Source: Sinomonas sp. P10A9 (GTDB taxonomy: Bacteria; Actinomycetota; Actinomycetes; Actinomycetales; Micrococcaceae). From it: DNA of 64,000 nt. The position numbers and the translations under genes were made by a program. Below are positions 53,660 to 61,382 of the stretch, piece by piece. The stretch's first letter is position 1; each line of letters opens with the position of its first letter. The stretch covers positions 2,914,001 to 2,978,000 of the forward strand of contig NZ_CP163302.1 of assembly GCF_041022165.1 (NCBI RefSeq), in the 5' to 3' direction. The notes under the pieces are model-generated. The model ran no database searches, was not told the DNA's origin, and saw only the letters and a program-made list of their open reading frames with translations.

Positions 53660-54010
53660 TCAGCCCTCCGCGACGACCATCGCGGTGGCGATGCCGCCAT
53701 CGTGGCTCATGCTCAGATGCCACCGCTTGACGCCGCACTCCTGAGCGACAGCCAGCACGGTTCCCGTGACCTGGACCTCGGGGCCCTTAGGGCCAAGGCC
53801 GATCCAGCAGTCCTGCCAGTTCATCCCGGCCGGCGCGCCGAGAACCTTGGCGACGGCCTCTTTGGCGGCGAAGCGTGCGGCGAGCGAGCGCGGATGCAGG
53901 TCACGTTCGGCAGGGACGAACAGGCGATCCCTGAGCCCGGGGGTCCGCTCGAGCTGACGCTCGAAACGGGCAATGTCCACAACGTCCACGCCGATGCCGA
54001 TGATAGCCAT
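53660..54010 (-). CDS. acpS: Holo-[acyl-carrier-protein] synthase
   Basis: A 116-residue enzyme that transfers 4'-phosphopantetheine from CoA to acyl-carrier protein. [18 protein letters not shown] holds the Mg-binding Asp, and [20 protein letters not shown] the catalytic Glu-Lys segment. [16 protein letters not shown] is the C-terminal block. Length is typical for the trimeric AcpS class. The ATG at 54010 follows TAGAGT by 6 nt, a leaderless start. It is part of the glmS-acpS-nnr neighbourhood. Confidence 0.95.
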   Translation of the reverse strand: MAIIGIGVDVVDIARFERQLERTPGLRDRLFVPAERDLHPRSLAARFAAKEAVAKVLGAPAGMNWQDCWIGLGPKGPEVQVTGTVLAVAQECGVKRWHLSMSHDGGIATAMVVAEG

Positions 54011-54022
54011 GCCGATACTCTA
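54011..54022 (-). promoter_or_regulatory. Leaderless promoter -10 box for acpS
   Basis: TAGAGT (54017-54022, minus strand) plus 6 nt precede the ATG at 54010. Confidence 0.6.
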
Positions 54023-54250
54023 TCGGGGCGCGTGAGGCACGTCCGCTCATGCTCGGGGTAGAGCAGCGTCCGCACTGCGGGTCGGCGAGTCGCATCCGAC
54101 ACGCGATATCGCGAGGCCCTTTTGCGAGCAGTGCGGGTTCCATTGGCGCGTCTCTAGGGAAACCCCGTGTTCCACAGTGATTTCTGGCCCACAATGAGCA
54201 TGAGCCGCCCCAGCCGAAGGCACCCCTCCCCCTTCGCCGGCGCCCCGGAA

Positions 54251-54262
54251 TAGGGTGGGGCC
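54251..54262 (+). promoter_or_regulatory. Leaderless promoter -10 box for the DinB-like gene
   Basis: TAGGGT (54251-54256) plus 6 nt precede the ATG at 54263, as for fhs. Confidence 0.6.
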
Positions 54263-54826
54263 ATGGGTACAGACCGGAAATGGGCCACGGAGATCCTGGC
54301 AGACGGCTTCGAGCGCGTCTGGGAGGGCGTCGAGCACGTCCTCCTGGGACTCTCCCCAGAACACCTCCTGCAGCGGCCAGGCCCGCACGCGAACCACATC
54401 GCGTGGCTGGTGTGGCACCTCACCCGAGTCGAGGACGACCACATCGCTGCGCTGGCCCACGTCCTTGAGGGCAACGACCCGCCAGCCTCCCGCACCCGCG
54501 AGGTCCCGCCCGGGCAGGTGTGGGCCGAGTGGCGGGAGCAGTTCGCGCTGCCCTTCGGCGAATGGGCCACGGGCTACGGGCAGTCGGACGCCGAGCTGGA
54601 CGCCTTCCCTGCCACCGCGGCCGAGACCCTACGGGGCTACCACGAGGCCGTGCACGCCCGCACGCTGGCGGTGCTTGACGGCCTGGGAGACGACGATCTG
54701 GGACGCGTCGTTGACCTCCGGTGGAACCCGCCGGTCACCGCAGCGGTCCGCCTCATGAGCATCCTCAATGACACGACCCAGCATCTCGGGCAGGCGGCCT
54801 ACGTGCGGGGCCTCATCCTCGGCTGA
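54263..54826 (+). CDS. DinB-like (DUF664) protein
   Basis: A 187-residue helical-bundle protein of the DinB/mycothiol-transferase-like superfamily. The first helix (KWATEILADGFERVWEGVEH), NHIAWLVWHLTRVEDDHIAA with His residues in metal-ligand position, and the late LNDTTQHLGQAAYVRGLI with its His fit a three-histidine metal site. Some actinobacterial members use mycothiol; substrate here is unknown. The start at 54263 follows TAGGGT by 6 nt. Confidence 0.85.
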   Translation: MGTDRKWATEILADGFERVWEGVEHVLLGLSPEHLLQRPGPHANHIAWLVWHLTRVEDDHIAALAHVLEGNDPPASRTREVPPGQVWAEWREQFALPFGEWATGYGQSDAELDAFPATAAETLRGYHEAVHARTLAVLDGLGDDDLGRVVDLRWNPPVTAAVRLMSILNDTTQHLGQAAYVRGLILG

Positions 54827-54891
54827 GCGGACCAAAGGCCCTCGCGCGCCCCAGCCTCCCGCGCCTACGCTCGTGAGCAGGAGGGCTCATC

Positions 54892-55872
54892 GTGGCGGCA
54901 TTGGCGCGGCGGCAGATCGCAATTATCGTCGGGGCAGTGCTCGCTCTCGCCCTCGTGGCCGGCGCGATCGCGCTCGCCGTGATGCGTTTCGCTCCGAGCC
55001 CGACGGCGGGTCCCTCAGCAAGCGCCTCTGTGTCACCGTCGGTGTCACAATCCGCAACGCCCACCCCAACCTCAACGGCAACACCCTCAGCGCCCGGTAG
55101 CCCACCCACCGGAACCGTGCCGGGTCCCCAGCCCAGCGAACCCGCTGCTCCCGCCCCGCCGCAGCCCGAGCCGGCGCAGCCGGCCCCACCCGCCCCCGAA
55201 CCCCAGCCCCAGCCCGAGCCCCAGGCACCCGTGCTGCCAGAGGCGCTGCGCGGCCTCGACGTGGAGCGGATCGCCACTTCACAGAAGCTCGTGGCCCTCA
55301 CCTTCGACGCAGGCGCCAACGACGCCGGCCTCGCCTCAATCCTCTCCACGCTCGCCGCCAACCACGTCCCCGCGACCTTCTTCCTGACCGGCAGGTGGGC
55401 GCAGGCCAACCCGGCCAAGGTCGCGCAGATCGCCGCAGCGGGGCATCGGATCGGCAACCACTCGATGACGCACACCGACATGACCACCCAGACCGATGCG
55501 CAGATTGCCGCCGAACTCGCCAACGCCCAGGCCGCGATCCAGGCCGGAGGCTCGGACCCGAGACCGCTCTTCAGGTTCCCCTCCGGCGCCCGCAACGCAC
55601 GCACCATCGCGGCCGTCAACGCCACCGGCTACGCGGCGATCCGCTGGACCGTCGACTCACTCGGATGGCAGGGAACCATGGGCGGGGCCCGCGGACCGGG
55701 GTTCGTCACGCAGCGGGTCCTCGCCGCCCTCCAGCCCGGCGAGATCGTGCTCATGCACGTCGGCTCCAACCCCGACGACGGGTCGACTCTGGATGCAGCG
55801 GCCCTGCCCGACATCATCGCGCAGATGCGCGCGGCGGGCTACGGCTTCACCACCTTGGACATCCTCCTCTGA
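54892..55872 (+). CDS. Exported polysaccharide deacetylase (NodB domain)
   Basis: A 326-residue membrane-anchored enzyme. One N-terminal membrane helix (residues 7-33), a Pro/Ser/Thr-rich linker (34-120), and a NodB-homology domain (130-326) with LTFDAGAND, GHRIGNHSMTHTDM (metal-binding His-x3-His), RFPSGARN and the late IVLMHVGSNP block. The second Asp of the canonical TFDD is Ala-Gly here (TFDAG), a variation seen in other actinobacterial members. It would deacetylate peptidoglycan or another glycan outside the cell. The start is GTG at 54892 with CAGGAGGG upstream. Confidence 0.88.
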   Translation: MAALARRQIAIIVGAVLALALVAGAIALAVMRFAPSPTAGPSASASVSPSVSQSATPTPTSTATPSAPGSPPTGTVPGPQPSEPAAPAPPQPEPAQPAPPAPEPQPQPEPQAPVLPEALRGLDVERIATSQKLVALTFDAGANDAGLASILSTLAANHVPATFFLTGRWAQANPAKVAQIAAAGHRIGNHSMTHTDMTTQTDAQIAAELANAQAAIQAGGSDPRPLFRFPSGARNARTIAAVNATGYAAIRWTVDSLGWQGTMGGARGPGFVTQRVLAALQPGEIVLMHVGSNPDDGSTLDAAALPDIIAQMRAAGYGFTTLDILL

Positions 55873-56012
55873 CCCACCGCCCGCCCCACGGTCTCCGGTA
55901 CGGATCTCGCGCCCCTCTTCGGGCGTCGGGAACGACGACGGTCGGCGAGATCTGGCGCATTCCGGCCATTCCGCGGGACAATGGACAGTACAGAACCTCA
56001 GAGGTGATCGCG

Positions 56013-56273
56013 ATGCGATGGCTCAAAGTCTTCACGTCCTCCCGAACAACACACCTGCGCCAACCAGGCGGCCCTGCATCCCACGGCGTGGGCCGGAACC
56101 CGGGAATGCCGCATCTCGCCGCGGCCCAGATCCCCGGGCCCGACGCGGGCCGGCTGCTCGCAGGTGAGAACGGCACGATCCCAGACGACGCCGCGGATCC
56201 AGTCGAGAAGCAGGGCCACCTCGAGAAGCAGGGCTGGCCGCGCCGGCGCAGCGCGAGCCAGCGCAAGTCCTGA
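56013..56273 (+). CDS. Possible small basic protein, hypothetical
   Basis: An 86-codon open frame beginning MRWLKVFTSSRTTHLRQPGG and ending with a charged, Arg/Lys/Gln-rich tail. No family is recognised. A GAGGTGA stretch precedes the ATG. The frame is short and in GC-rich DNA, so it may be spurious, but it ends just before a shared hairpin like other real genes here. Confidence 0.4.
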   Translation: MRWLKVFTSSRTTHLRQPGGPASHGVGRNPGMPHLAAAQIPGPDAGRLLAGENGTIPDDAADPVEKQGHLEKQGWPRRRSASQRKS

Positions 56274-56322
56274 TTGCAGGGGATCCTGAGAACCGGTCGG
56301 AATCAGCGGCCGCAGCAAGCAG

Positions 56323-56380
56323 GCACGGACGACGGCGGCCGGCCACCTTCCGTACGGAAGGCGACCGGCCGTCGTCGTGC
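56323..56380. terminator. Long bidirectional hairpin of the CGACGGCGG family
   Basis: An imperfect palindrome centred on GTAC, with an inner CCTTCC/GGAAGG stem, a middle GGCCGG/CCGGCC stem and outer GACGAC/GTCGTC arms. It lies between convergent genes ending at 56273 and 56407. Confidence 0.75.
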
Positions 56381-56406
56381 GCCGCATCGAAGAGGGAAGG
56401 CGGGGC

Positions 56407-58311
56407 CTACTCGACCGTGACCGACTTGGCGAGGTTCCGCGGCTGGTCGACGTCGTAGCCCTTCGCGGAGGCGAGCTCGGCGGCGAAGATCTGCAGCGGC
56501 ACGGTGGTGAGCAGCGGCATGAGCAGCGTGGGCGTCTCCGGCACGTAGAAGACGTGCTCGGCGTACGCGCGCACGGCCTCGTCGCCCTCCTCCGCGATCA
56601 CGAGCGTGCGGGCGCCGCGGGCGCGGACCTCCTGGATGTTGGAGACCACCTTGGCGTGCAGCGAGTCGCGCCCGCGCGGGGACGGGACTACCACGAAGAC
56701 GGGCTGGCCCTCGTCGATCAGCGCGATCGGGCCGTGCTTGAGCTCGCCGGCGGCGAAGCCCTCGGCGTGGATGTACGCAATCTCCTTGAGCTTGAGTGCC
56801 CCCTCGAGCGCCACCGGGTAGCCCACGTGGCGGCCCAGGAACAGCACGGACCGCTCGTCCTTCATGCTTCGCGCAAGCTCGCGCAGCGACCCGGCATTGT
56901 CGAGGACCGTCTGGATCTTCTCGGGGATCTTGTTCAGGTCGGCGAGGACGTCCTTGATCTGGCCCGAGAAGATGTTCCCGCGCAGCTGCGCGAGGTACAG
57001 GCCCAGGAGGTACGCGGCGGTGATCTGCGCCAGGAACGCCTTCGTGGACGCAACGGCGATCTCGGGGCCAGCGTGGGTGTAGAGCACGGCGTCGGACTCG
57101 CGCGGGATCGTGGAGCCGTTCGTGTTGCAGATCGAGACGGTCTTGGCGCCCTGCTCGCGGGCGTAGCGGACGGCCATGAGCGTGTCCATGGTCTCGCCGG
57201 ACTGGCTGATCGACACCACGAGCGTGTTGGAGTCCACGATCGGGTCGCGGTACCGGAACTCGTGCGCGAGCTCGACCTCGGTCGGGATGCGGCACCAGTT
57301 CTCGATGGCGTACTTCGCGACCATGCCCGCGTACGCCGCGGTCCCGCACGCGAGCACGATGATCTTGTTGACCTTCTTCAGCTCGGCCGCGTCGATGCGC
57401 AGCTCGTCGAGGATGAGGCGGCCGGACGGGTCGGAGCGGCCCAGCAGCGTATCCGCCACGGCGGCGGGCTGATCGTGGATCTCCTTCTCCATGAAGGAGT
57501 TGAACCCGTCCTTCTCGGCGGACGCGGCGTCCCACGAGACCTCGAACTCCTTGCCCTGGGCGGGCGCACCGAAGAAGTCGGTCACCTCGAATGTGTCCGG
57601 CGTGATCGTCACGATCTGGTCCTGGCCAAGCTCCACGGCACGGCGCGTGTAGTCGATGAAGCCGGAAACGTCGGAGCCGAGGAAGTTCTCCCCCTCGCCG
57701 AGTCCGACGACGAGCGGCGAGTTCCGCCGCGCCGCCACCACGACGCCCGGCTGCTCCGCGTGCACGGCGAGCAGCGTGAACGCTCCCTCGAGCCGCTGGG
57801 CGGCGAGCTGCATCGCGCGGGTGATGTCGCCGTCGGCCGCGCCGCGGTACAGGTCGCCGATGAGCGCGGCCGCGACCTCGGTGTCCGTCTCCGAGAGGAA
57901 CGTCACGCCCTTGGCCACGAGCTCCGCCTTGAGCGTCGCGTAATTCTCGATGATGCCGTTGTGGATGACGGCGAGCTTGCCGCCGTCGGCCAGGTGCGGG
58001 TGCGCGTTGGCGTCCGTCGGGCCGCCGTGAGTGGCCCAGCGCGTGTGGCCGATACCGGTGAAGCTCTCAGGCAGCGGGCGCTCGGCGAGCTCGCTCTCGA
58101 GGTTCTTGAGCTTGCCAGCCTTCTTGCGGGACTCGATGGCCCCGTCCGCCACGACGGCGACGCCTGCCGAGTCGTAGCCACGGTACTCGAGCCGGCGAAG
58201 GCCCTCAATCACCACATCAAGCGCACTGTAGTTGTTGCTGCCGTCCGCGGCTAGGGCACCGAGCCCTTCGCTGCGCTTGCTGCTGCCGACATAGCCCACG
58301 ATTCCACACAT
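56407..58311 (-). CDS. glmS: Glutamine-fructose-6-phosphate aminotransferase (isomerizing)
   Basis: A 634-residue enzyme that makes glucosamine-6-phosphate from fructose-6-phosphate and glutamine, the entry to UDP-GlcNAc. Processing exposes the catalytic Cys in MCGIVGYVGSSKRSEG, which fixes the start at 58311. Other blocks: RLEYRGYDSAGVAV, GHTRWATHGGPTDANAHPH, the SIS-domain SISQSGETMDTL, and the C-terminal DQPRNLAKSVTVE. Compared with shorter bacterial enzymes it has an insertion near residue 20, as in other actinobacteria. TAGGAT lies 7 nt before the start, suggesting a leaderless message. No glmS ribozyme is seen. Confidence 0.97.
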   Translation of the reverse strand: MCGIVGYVGSSKRSEGLGALAADGSNNYSALDVVIEGLRRLEYRGYDSAGVAVVADGAIESRKKAGKLKNLESELAERPLPESFTGIGHTRWATHGGPTDANAHPHLADGGKLAVIHNGIIENYATLKAELVAKGVTFLSETDTEVAAALIGDLYRGAADGDITRAMQLAAQRLEGAFTLLAVHAEQPGVVVAARRNSPLVVGLGEGENFLGSDVSGFIDYTRRAVELGQDQIVTITPDTFEVTDFFGAPAQGKEFEVSWDAASAEKDGFNSFMEKEIHDQPAAVADTLLGRSDPSGRLILDELRIDAAELKKVNKIIVLACGTAAYAGMVAKYAIENWCRIPTEVELAHEFRYRDPIVDSNTLVVSISQSGETMDTLMAVRYAREQGAKTVSICNTNGSTIPRESDAVLYTHAGPEIAVASTKAFLAQITAAYLLGLYLAQLRGNIFSGQIKDVLADLNKIPEKIQTVLDNAGSLRELARSMKDERSVLFLGRHVGYPVALEGALKLKEIAYIHAEGFAAGELKHGPIALIDEGQPVFVVVPSPRGRDSLHAKVVSNIQEVRARGARTLVIAEEGDEAVRAYAEHVFYVPETPTLLMPLLTTVPLQIFAAELASAKGYDVDQPRNLAKSVTVE

Positions 58312-58324
58312 GGCCTCCATCCTA
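58312..58324 (-). promoter_or_regulatory. Leaderless promoter -10 box for glmS
   Basis: TAGGAT (58319-58324, minus strand) plus 7 nt precede the ATG at 58311. A GGAGG also lies in this spacer, too near the start for normal use. Confidence 0.5.
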
Positions 58325-58383
58325 CCGGCGTGGCGATGTCGTCCACATTTCGTGATGCCCGCCTCACTTGACAGAATGCACGG

Positions 58384-59349
58384 GTGAGTCTGGGAAGAAC
58401 CGAGTTCAGCGGCGACGGCGCCACGCCCTTCGTGGAACTCGACCGTGCCACGTGGGCGCGCCTCGCGGACCGCATGGAGCAGCCCCTCAACCAGAGCGAT
58501 ATCGACCGCGTACGAGGCCTCGGGGACCCGCTCGACCTCCTCGAGATCCGCGACGTCTACCTCCCGCTCTCCCGGCTTCTCTCCCTCTATGTGGAGGCCT
58601 CGGGCGAGCTGCACAACGCGACCCAGACGTTCCTCGGCGAAAAGACCCAGCGCACGCCGTTCGTCGTCGGCGTGGCCGGCTCGGTGGCGGTGGGCAAGTC
58701 CACGATCGCCCGCGTGCTGCGCGAGATGCTCCAGCGCTGGCCGTCCACTCCGAACGTCCAGCTCATCACCACGGACGGCTTCCTCTACCCGCTCACGGAA
58801 CTGACCCGCCGGGGCATCCTGGACCGCAAGGGCTTCCCCGAGTCCTACGACCGGCGCGCGCTCCTGCGCTTCGTCGCCGAGATCAAGTCGGGGGCCGAGG
58901 AGGTCCGGGCGCCCTGGTATTCGCACCTCACGTACGACATCGTGCCCGGACGCGAGGTGGTGGTCCGCAGGCCGGATGTGCTCATCGTCGAGGGCCTCAA
59001 CGTCCTCCAGCCCGCCCGCGCCCGTGCCGACGGTACCGCCGGTCTGGCCCTAAGCGACTTCTTCGACTTCTCCGTCTATGTGGACGCGAAGACGAGCTAC
59101 ATCGAGCATTGGTACGTGGAGCGGTTCCTCAAGCTCCGCTCGGGGGCGTTCGCCCAGCCGGAGAGCTACTTCCACCGGTACGCGTCCCTCTCCGACGAGG
59201 AGGCGGCGACGACGGCGCGCAGCATCTGGAAGCGGATCAACGAGCCCAACCTGGTCCAGAACGTGCTGCCGACGCGCGGCCGGGCCCAGCTCGTGCTCAC
59301 GAAGGACAAGGACCACTCGATCCGCCGCATGCTCCTGCGGAAGGTGTAG
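58384..59349 (+). CDS. coaA: Pantothenate kinase, type I
   Basis: A 321-residue enzyme that phosphorylates pantothenate, the first and regulated step of CoA synthesis. The P-loop [12 protein letters not shown] is near residues 95-106, TTDGFLYP follows the second strand, and the late block [20 protein letters not shown] is typical of type I CoaA. It starts with GTG at 58384; the upstream CAGAAT box at 58372-58377 leaves 6 nt before the start, consistent with a leaderless message. It is divergent from glmS across 72 bp. Confidence 0.95.
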   Translation: MSLGRTEFSGDGATPFVELDRATWARLADRMEQPLNQSDIDRVRGLGDPLDLLEIRDVYLPLSRLLSLYVEASGELHNATQTFLGEKTQRTPFVVGVAGSVAVGKSTIARVLREMLQRWPSTPNVQLITTDGFLYPLTELTRRGILDRKGFPESYDRRALLRFVAEIKSGAEEVRAPWYSHLTYDIVPGREVVVRRPDVLIVEGLNVLQPARARADGTAGLALSDFFDFSVYVDAKTSYIEHWYVERFLKLRSGAFAQPESYFHRYASLSDEEAATTARSIWKRINEPNLVQNVLPTRGRAQLVLTKDKDHSIRRMLLRKV

Positions 59350-59353
59350 CCCA

Positions 59354-60217
59354 ATGGCCGAGCGAAGCGAAGCGGAGTCGAAACCCCACACCATCACGCG
59401 CCGCAGCCTCACCCTCGCCGCCCTGGCCGCCGGCCTCACCGCCTGCGCCCCGGAGTCCCGCGCGGTTCCGCCCGTGATCGACTCCTTCACGAGCCCGCCG
59501 CCGATCGTCTCGGTGGGGCCGTCTGCGTCACCTTCGGCGACCCCCACCGAGGCGAGCACGACGGCGGCACCCGCCCCCGCGCCGTCGTCCGCTTCTCCCG
59601 CCTCGTCCACCAGCGAACGGTTCAGCGCGTCCACGGATCCGGGCAACCCGCTCGTCGTCGTGAACAAGAGGCTGCCGCTCAACCCGATCGACTTCGTGCC
59701 GCAGCTGACCACGCCGCGGGTGCAGCTCGCGACCAGCGGCGAGAGCACACAGGTGAATCCGACGACGGCGCGGGCGGCCGAGGCGATGTTCGCCGCCGCC
59801 GCGGCGGCCGGGTCGCCGATGACGCTGCTGAGCGGGTACCGGTCGTACGCGACGCAGGCGTCCACCTACAACGGCTGGGTGGCGAGGGAGGGGAAGGCGA
59901 TAGCCGACGTCGCGTCGGCGCGCCCCGGATTCTCGGAGCACCAGACCGGCTGGGCGTTCGACATCGGCGCACCGGGCGGGACATGCTCCGTGCAGCCGTG
60001 CTTCAAGGACACGCCCGCGGCGCAATGGGCGGCGGCGCACGGCCACGAGTTCGGGTTCATCGTGCGCTACCCGTGGTGGTTCCATGAGACCACCGGCTAC
60101 TACTACGAGCCCTGGCACCTACGCTACATCGGCGTTGAGGCGGCCACGGCCATGCACGTCCGCGGAGTCAACACGCTCGAGGAGTTCCTGGGCCTCCCGG
60201 CCGCGCCCGCCTACTGA
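59354..60217 (+). CDS. D-alanyl-D-alanine carboxypeptidase-type M15 peptidase, predicted lipoprotein
   Basis: A 287-residue exported enzyme of the VanY/M15B family that trims peptidoglycan stem peptides. The signal ends in the lipobox LTAC, with TRR before the hydrophobic core, so Tat export is possible. A Ser/Pro/Thr-rich linker leads to the domain with LLSGYRSYATQASTYNGWV, the zinc block GFSEHQTGWAFDIG (His-x6-Asp) and EPWHLRYIG (third ligand). The N-terminal RSEAESKPH is encoded by a dispersed repeat also present in treZ. It starts 4 nt after the coaA stop and is probably co-transcribed with it. Confidence 0.9.
   Translation: MAERSEAESKPHTITRRSLTLAALAAGLTACAPESRAVPPVIDSFTSPPPIVSVGPSASPSATPTEASTTAAPAPAPSSASPASSTSERFSASTDPGNPLVVVNKRLPLNPIDFVPQLTTPRVQLATSGESTQVNPTTARAAEAMFAAAAAAGSPMTLLSGYRSYATQASTYNGWVAREGKAIADVASARPGFSEHQTGWAFDIGAPGGTCSVQPCFKDTPAAQWAAAHGHEFGFIVRYPWWFHETTGYYYEPWHLRYIGVEAATAMHVRGVNTLEEFLGLPAAPAY
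59360..59387 (+). repeat. Dispersed element copy inside the M15 peptidase start region
   Basis: The 28 bp from GAGCGAAGCGA (59360-59370) to AAACCCC (59387) share 18 identical bases with the treZ copy at 12788-12805, and the first 11 with 60228-60238 downstream of the same gene. Confidence 0.75.
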
Positions 60218-60227
60218 CCCGCTGGTT

Positions 60228-60238
60228 GAGCGAAGCGA
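60228..60238 (+). repeat. Partial dispersed element copy after the M15 peptidase gene
   Basis: GAGCGAAGCGA is identical to 59360-59370 and is followed by CTCCACC, a truncated version of the element. Confidence 0.5.
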
Positions 60239-60246
60239 CTCCACCG

Positions 60247-60261
60247 CCCCGCCACGCGGGG
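60247..60261 (+). terminator. Short hairpin after the M15 peptidase gene
   Basis: CCCCGC (60247-60252) and GCGGGG (60256-60261) form a 6-bp stem with a 3-nt loop, 30 nt after the stop codon. Confidence 0.5.
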
Positions 60262-60306
60262 GGAAGATATAACCTCGCGTTCACGTAGACGCCGGTTTCC
60301 TGGCAG

Positions 60307-60319
60307 TAGCATCAGCCCC
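60307..60319 (+). promoter_or_regulatory. Leaderless promoter -10 box for mscL
   Basis: TAGCAT (60307-60312) plus 7 nt precede the ATG at 60320. Confidence 0.5.
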
Positions 60320-60709
60320 ATGCTGAGTGGATTCAGAGATTTCATCATGAAGGGCAACGTCGTTGACCTTGCCGTGGCCGTCGTCATGGGTGCCGCCTTC
60401 GGCGCCGTCGTTACCTCGTTCGTCGGTAACATCCTCATGCCTATCGTTTCCCTGCTGGTGGGCCAGCCGAACTTCGACGAGTTCCTAGTCTTCGGGCCGG
60501 TGAAGATCGGGTTCTTCCTCACCGCCCTCATCAACTTCCTCCTCATTGCGGCTGCGATCTACTTCGCTGTCGTCATGCCGATGAACCACATGATCGAGCG
60601 CCGCAACCGCAAGCTCGCCATCAAGGACGAGGAGCAGGGCGAGGCCATCGACCCGCAGATCGCGCTCCTCACCGAGATCCGCGACTCGCTCCAGGCCCCG
60701 CGCCCGTAA
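60320..60709 (+). CDS. mscL: Large-conductance mechanosensitive channel
   Basis: A 129-residue membrane protein that opens under membrane tension during hypo-osmotic shock. The N-terminal helix (MLSGFRDFIMKGNVVDLAVA) continues into the glycine-rich pore helix VVMGAAFGAVVTSFVGNILM; the second helix spans residues 72-94, and the C-terminal bundle contains EIDPQ-like EAIDPQIALLTEIRDSL. Length and layout are those of the family. TAGCAT lies 7 nt before the ATG, suggesting a leaderless message. Confidence 0.95.
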   Translation: MLSGFRDFIMKGNVVDLAVAVVMGAAFGAVVTSFVGNILMPIVSLLVGQPNFDEFLVFGPVKIGFFLTALINFLLIAAAIYFAVVMPMNHMIERRNRKLAIKDEEQGEAIDPQIALLTEIRDSLQAPRP

Positions 60710-60744
60710 CTCCAGCCCCCGATTTCCCCAGCGACAACGAAGCG

Positions 60745-60786
60745 CGACGCCGGCCCTTCACCTCGCGAAGGTGGGGGCCGGCGTCG
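60745..60786. terminator. Bidirectional hairpin after mscL
   Basis: CGACGCCGGCCC (60745-60756) and GGGCCGGCGTCG (60775-60786) form a perfect 12-bp stem, with an inner CACCT/AGGTG stem. It lies between convergent genes ending at 60709 and 60799. Confidence 0.8.
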
Positions 60787-60798
60787 TGCTCGGCACGG

Positions 60799-61269
60799 TC
60801 AGCGTTGGGCGACGGCCGCGTCGGCGAGCTTCTCGGCGCCGTCCCGCAGTGCCGCCTGCAGGCGGCCTTCGCCGAGCCGCGACGCGGTGGAGGCGAGGAT
60901 GATGGCGCTCGCGGCGCGGGCCTCCTGGAGGCGCCACGGGTCGGGCTGGGGACTGTGTTCCGGGCCTGAGCCGGGCCACGGGACCGGCCACTTGTGGGGC
61001 CAGCTGCCGCAGTAGTCGTCGACGAACTCCGTAAGCCAGCCAGCGGAATCCTCACCCCGGATGTCCGCCTCGATGGCGAGGTGGATGAGGCGCTGGGTCA
61101 TACGGGCGGCGGCGGTGGCGAGGTCGTCCGGAGGCCCCGGAGGGAGCGGCTGCGGATTGAGCGCCACAGCGGCGAGCCGGTTCGACCGGAAGGCCGAGCG
61201 GGGGATGATCGCGTCCCATGCCTCGGGACGCAGCCGGGCGATCACGGACAGGAGCTCGTAGTTGGCCAT
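60799..61269 (-). CDS. Hypothetical protein, 156 residues
   Basis: Not recognised. It begins MANYELLSVIARLRPEAWDA and has a helical, Ala/Arg-rich body with a Pro-rich ALNPQPLPPGPPD segment near residue 35 and a Trp/Pro-rich middle (WPHKWPVPWPGSGPEH). No signal peptide or membrane segment. The start at 61269 has GGAGG upstream; an ATG four codons earlier overlaps that site. Confidence 0.65.
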   Translation of the reverse strand: MANYELLSVIARLRPEAWDAIIPRSAFRSNRLAAVALNPQPLPPGPPDDLATAAARMTQRLIHLAIEADIRGEDSAGWLTEFVDDYCGSWPHKWPVPWPGSGPEHSPQPDPWRLQEARAASAIILASTASRLGEGRLQAALRDGAEKLADAAVAQR

Positions 61270-61382
61270 TCGGTCCTCCATGGTGGAACAGGCAGGTTGA
61301 CCCCAGCTCGGGCGTGGCCCGTGCAGCCAGTATCGGGGGTCGCGGGCGCGGTAGGAAGAGTCGGTGCAACGCGCTGATGCCC

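Noticed and set aside
56407..58384. glmS ribozyme in the glmS leader
   Set aside because: The TAGGAT box leaves only 7 nt before the start codon, so there is no leader to hold a ribozyme.
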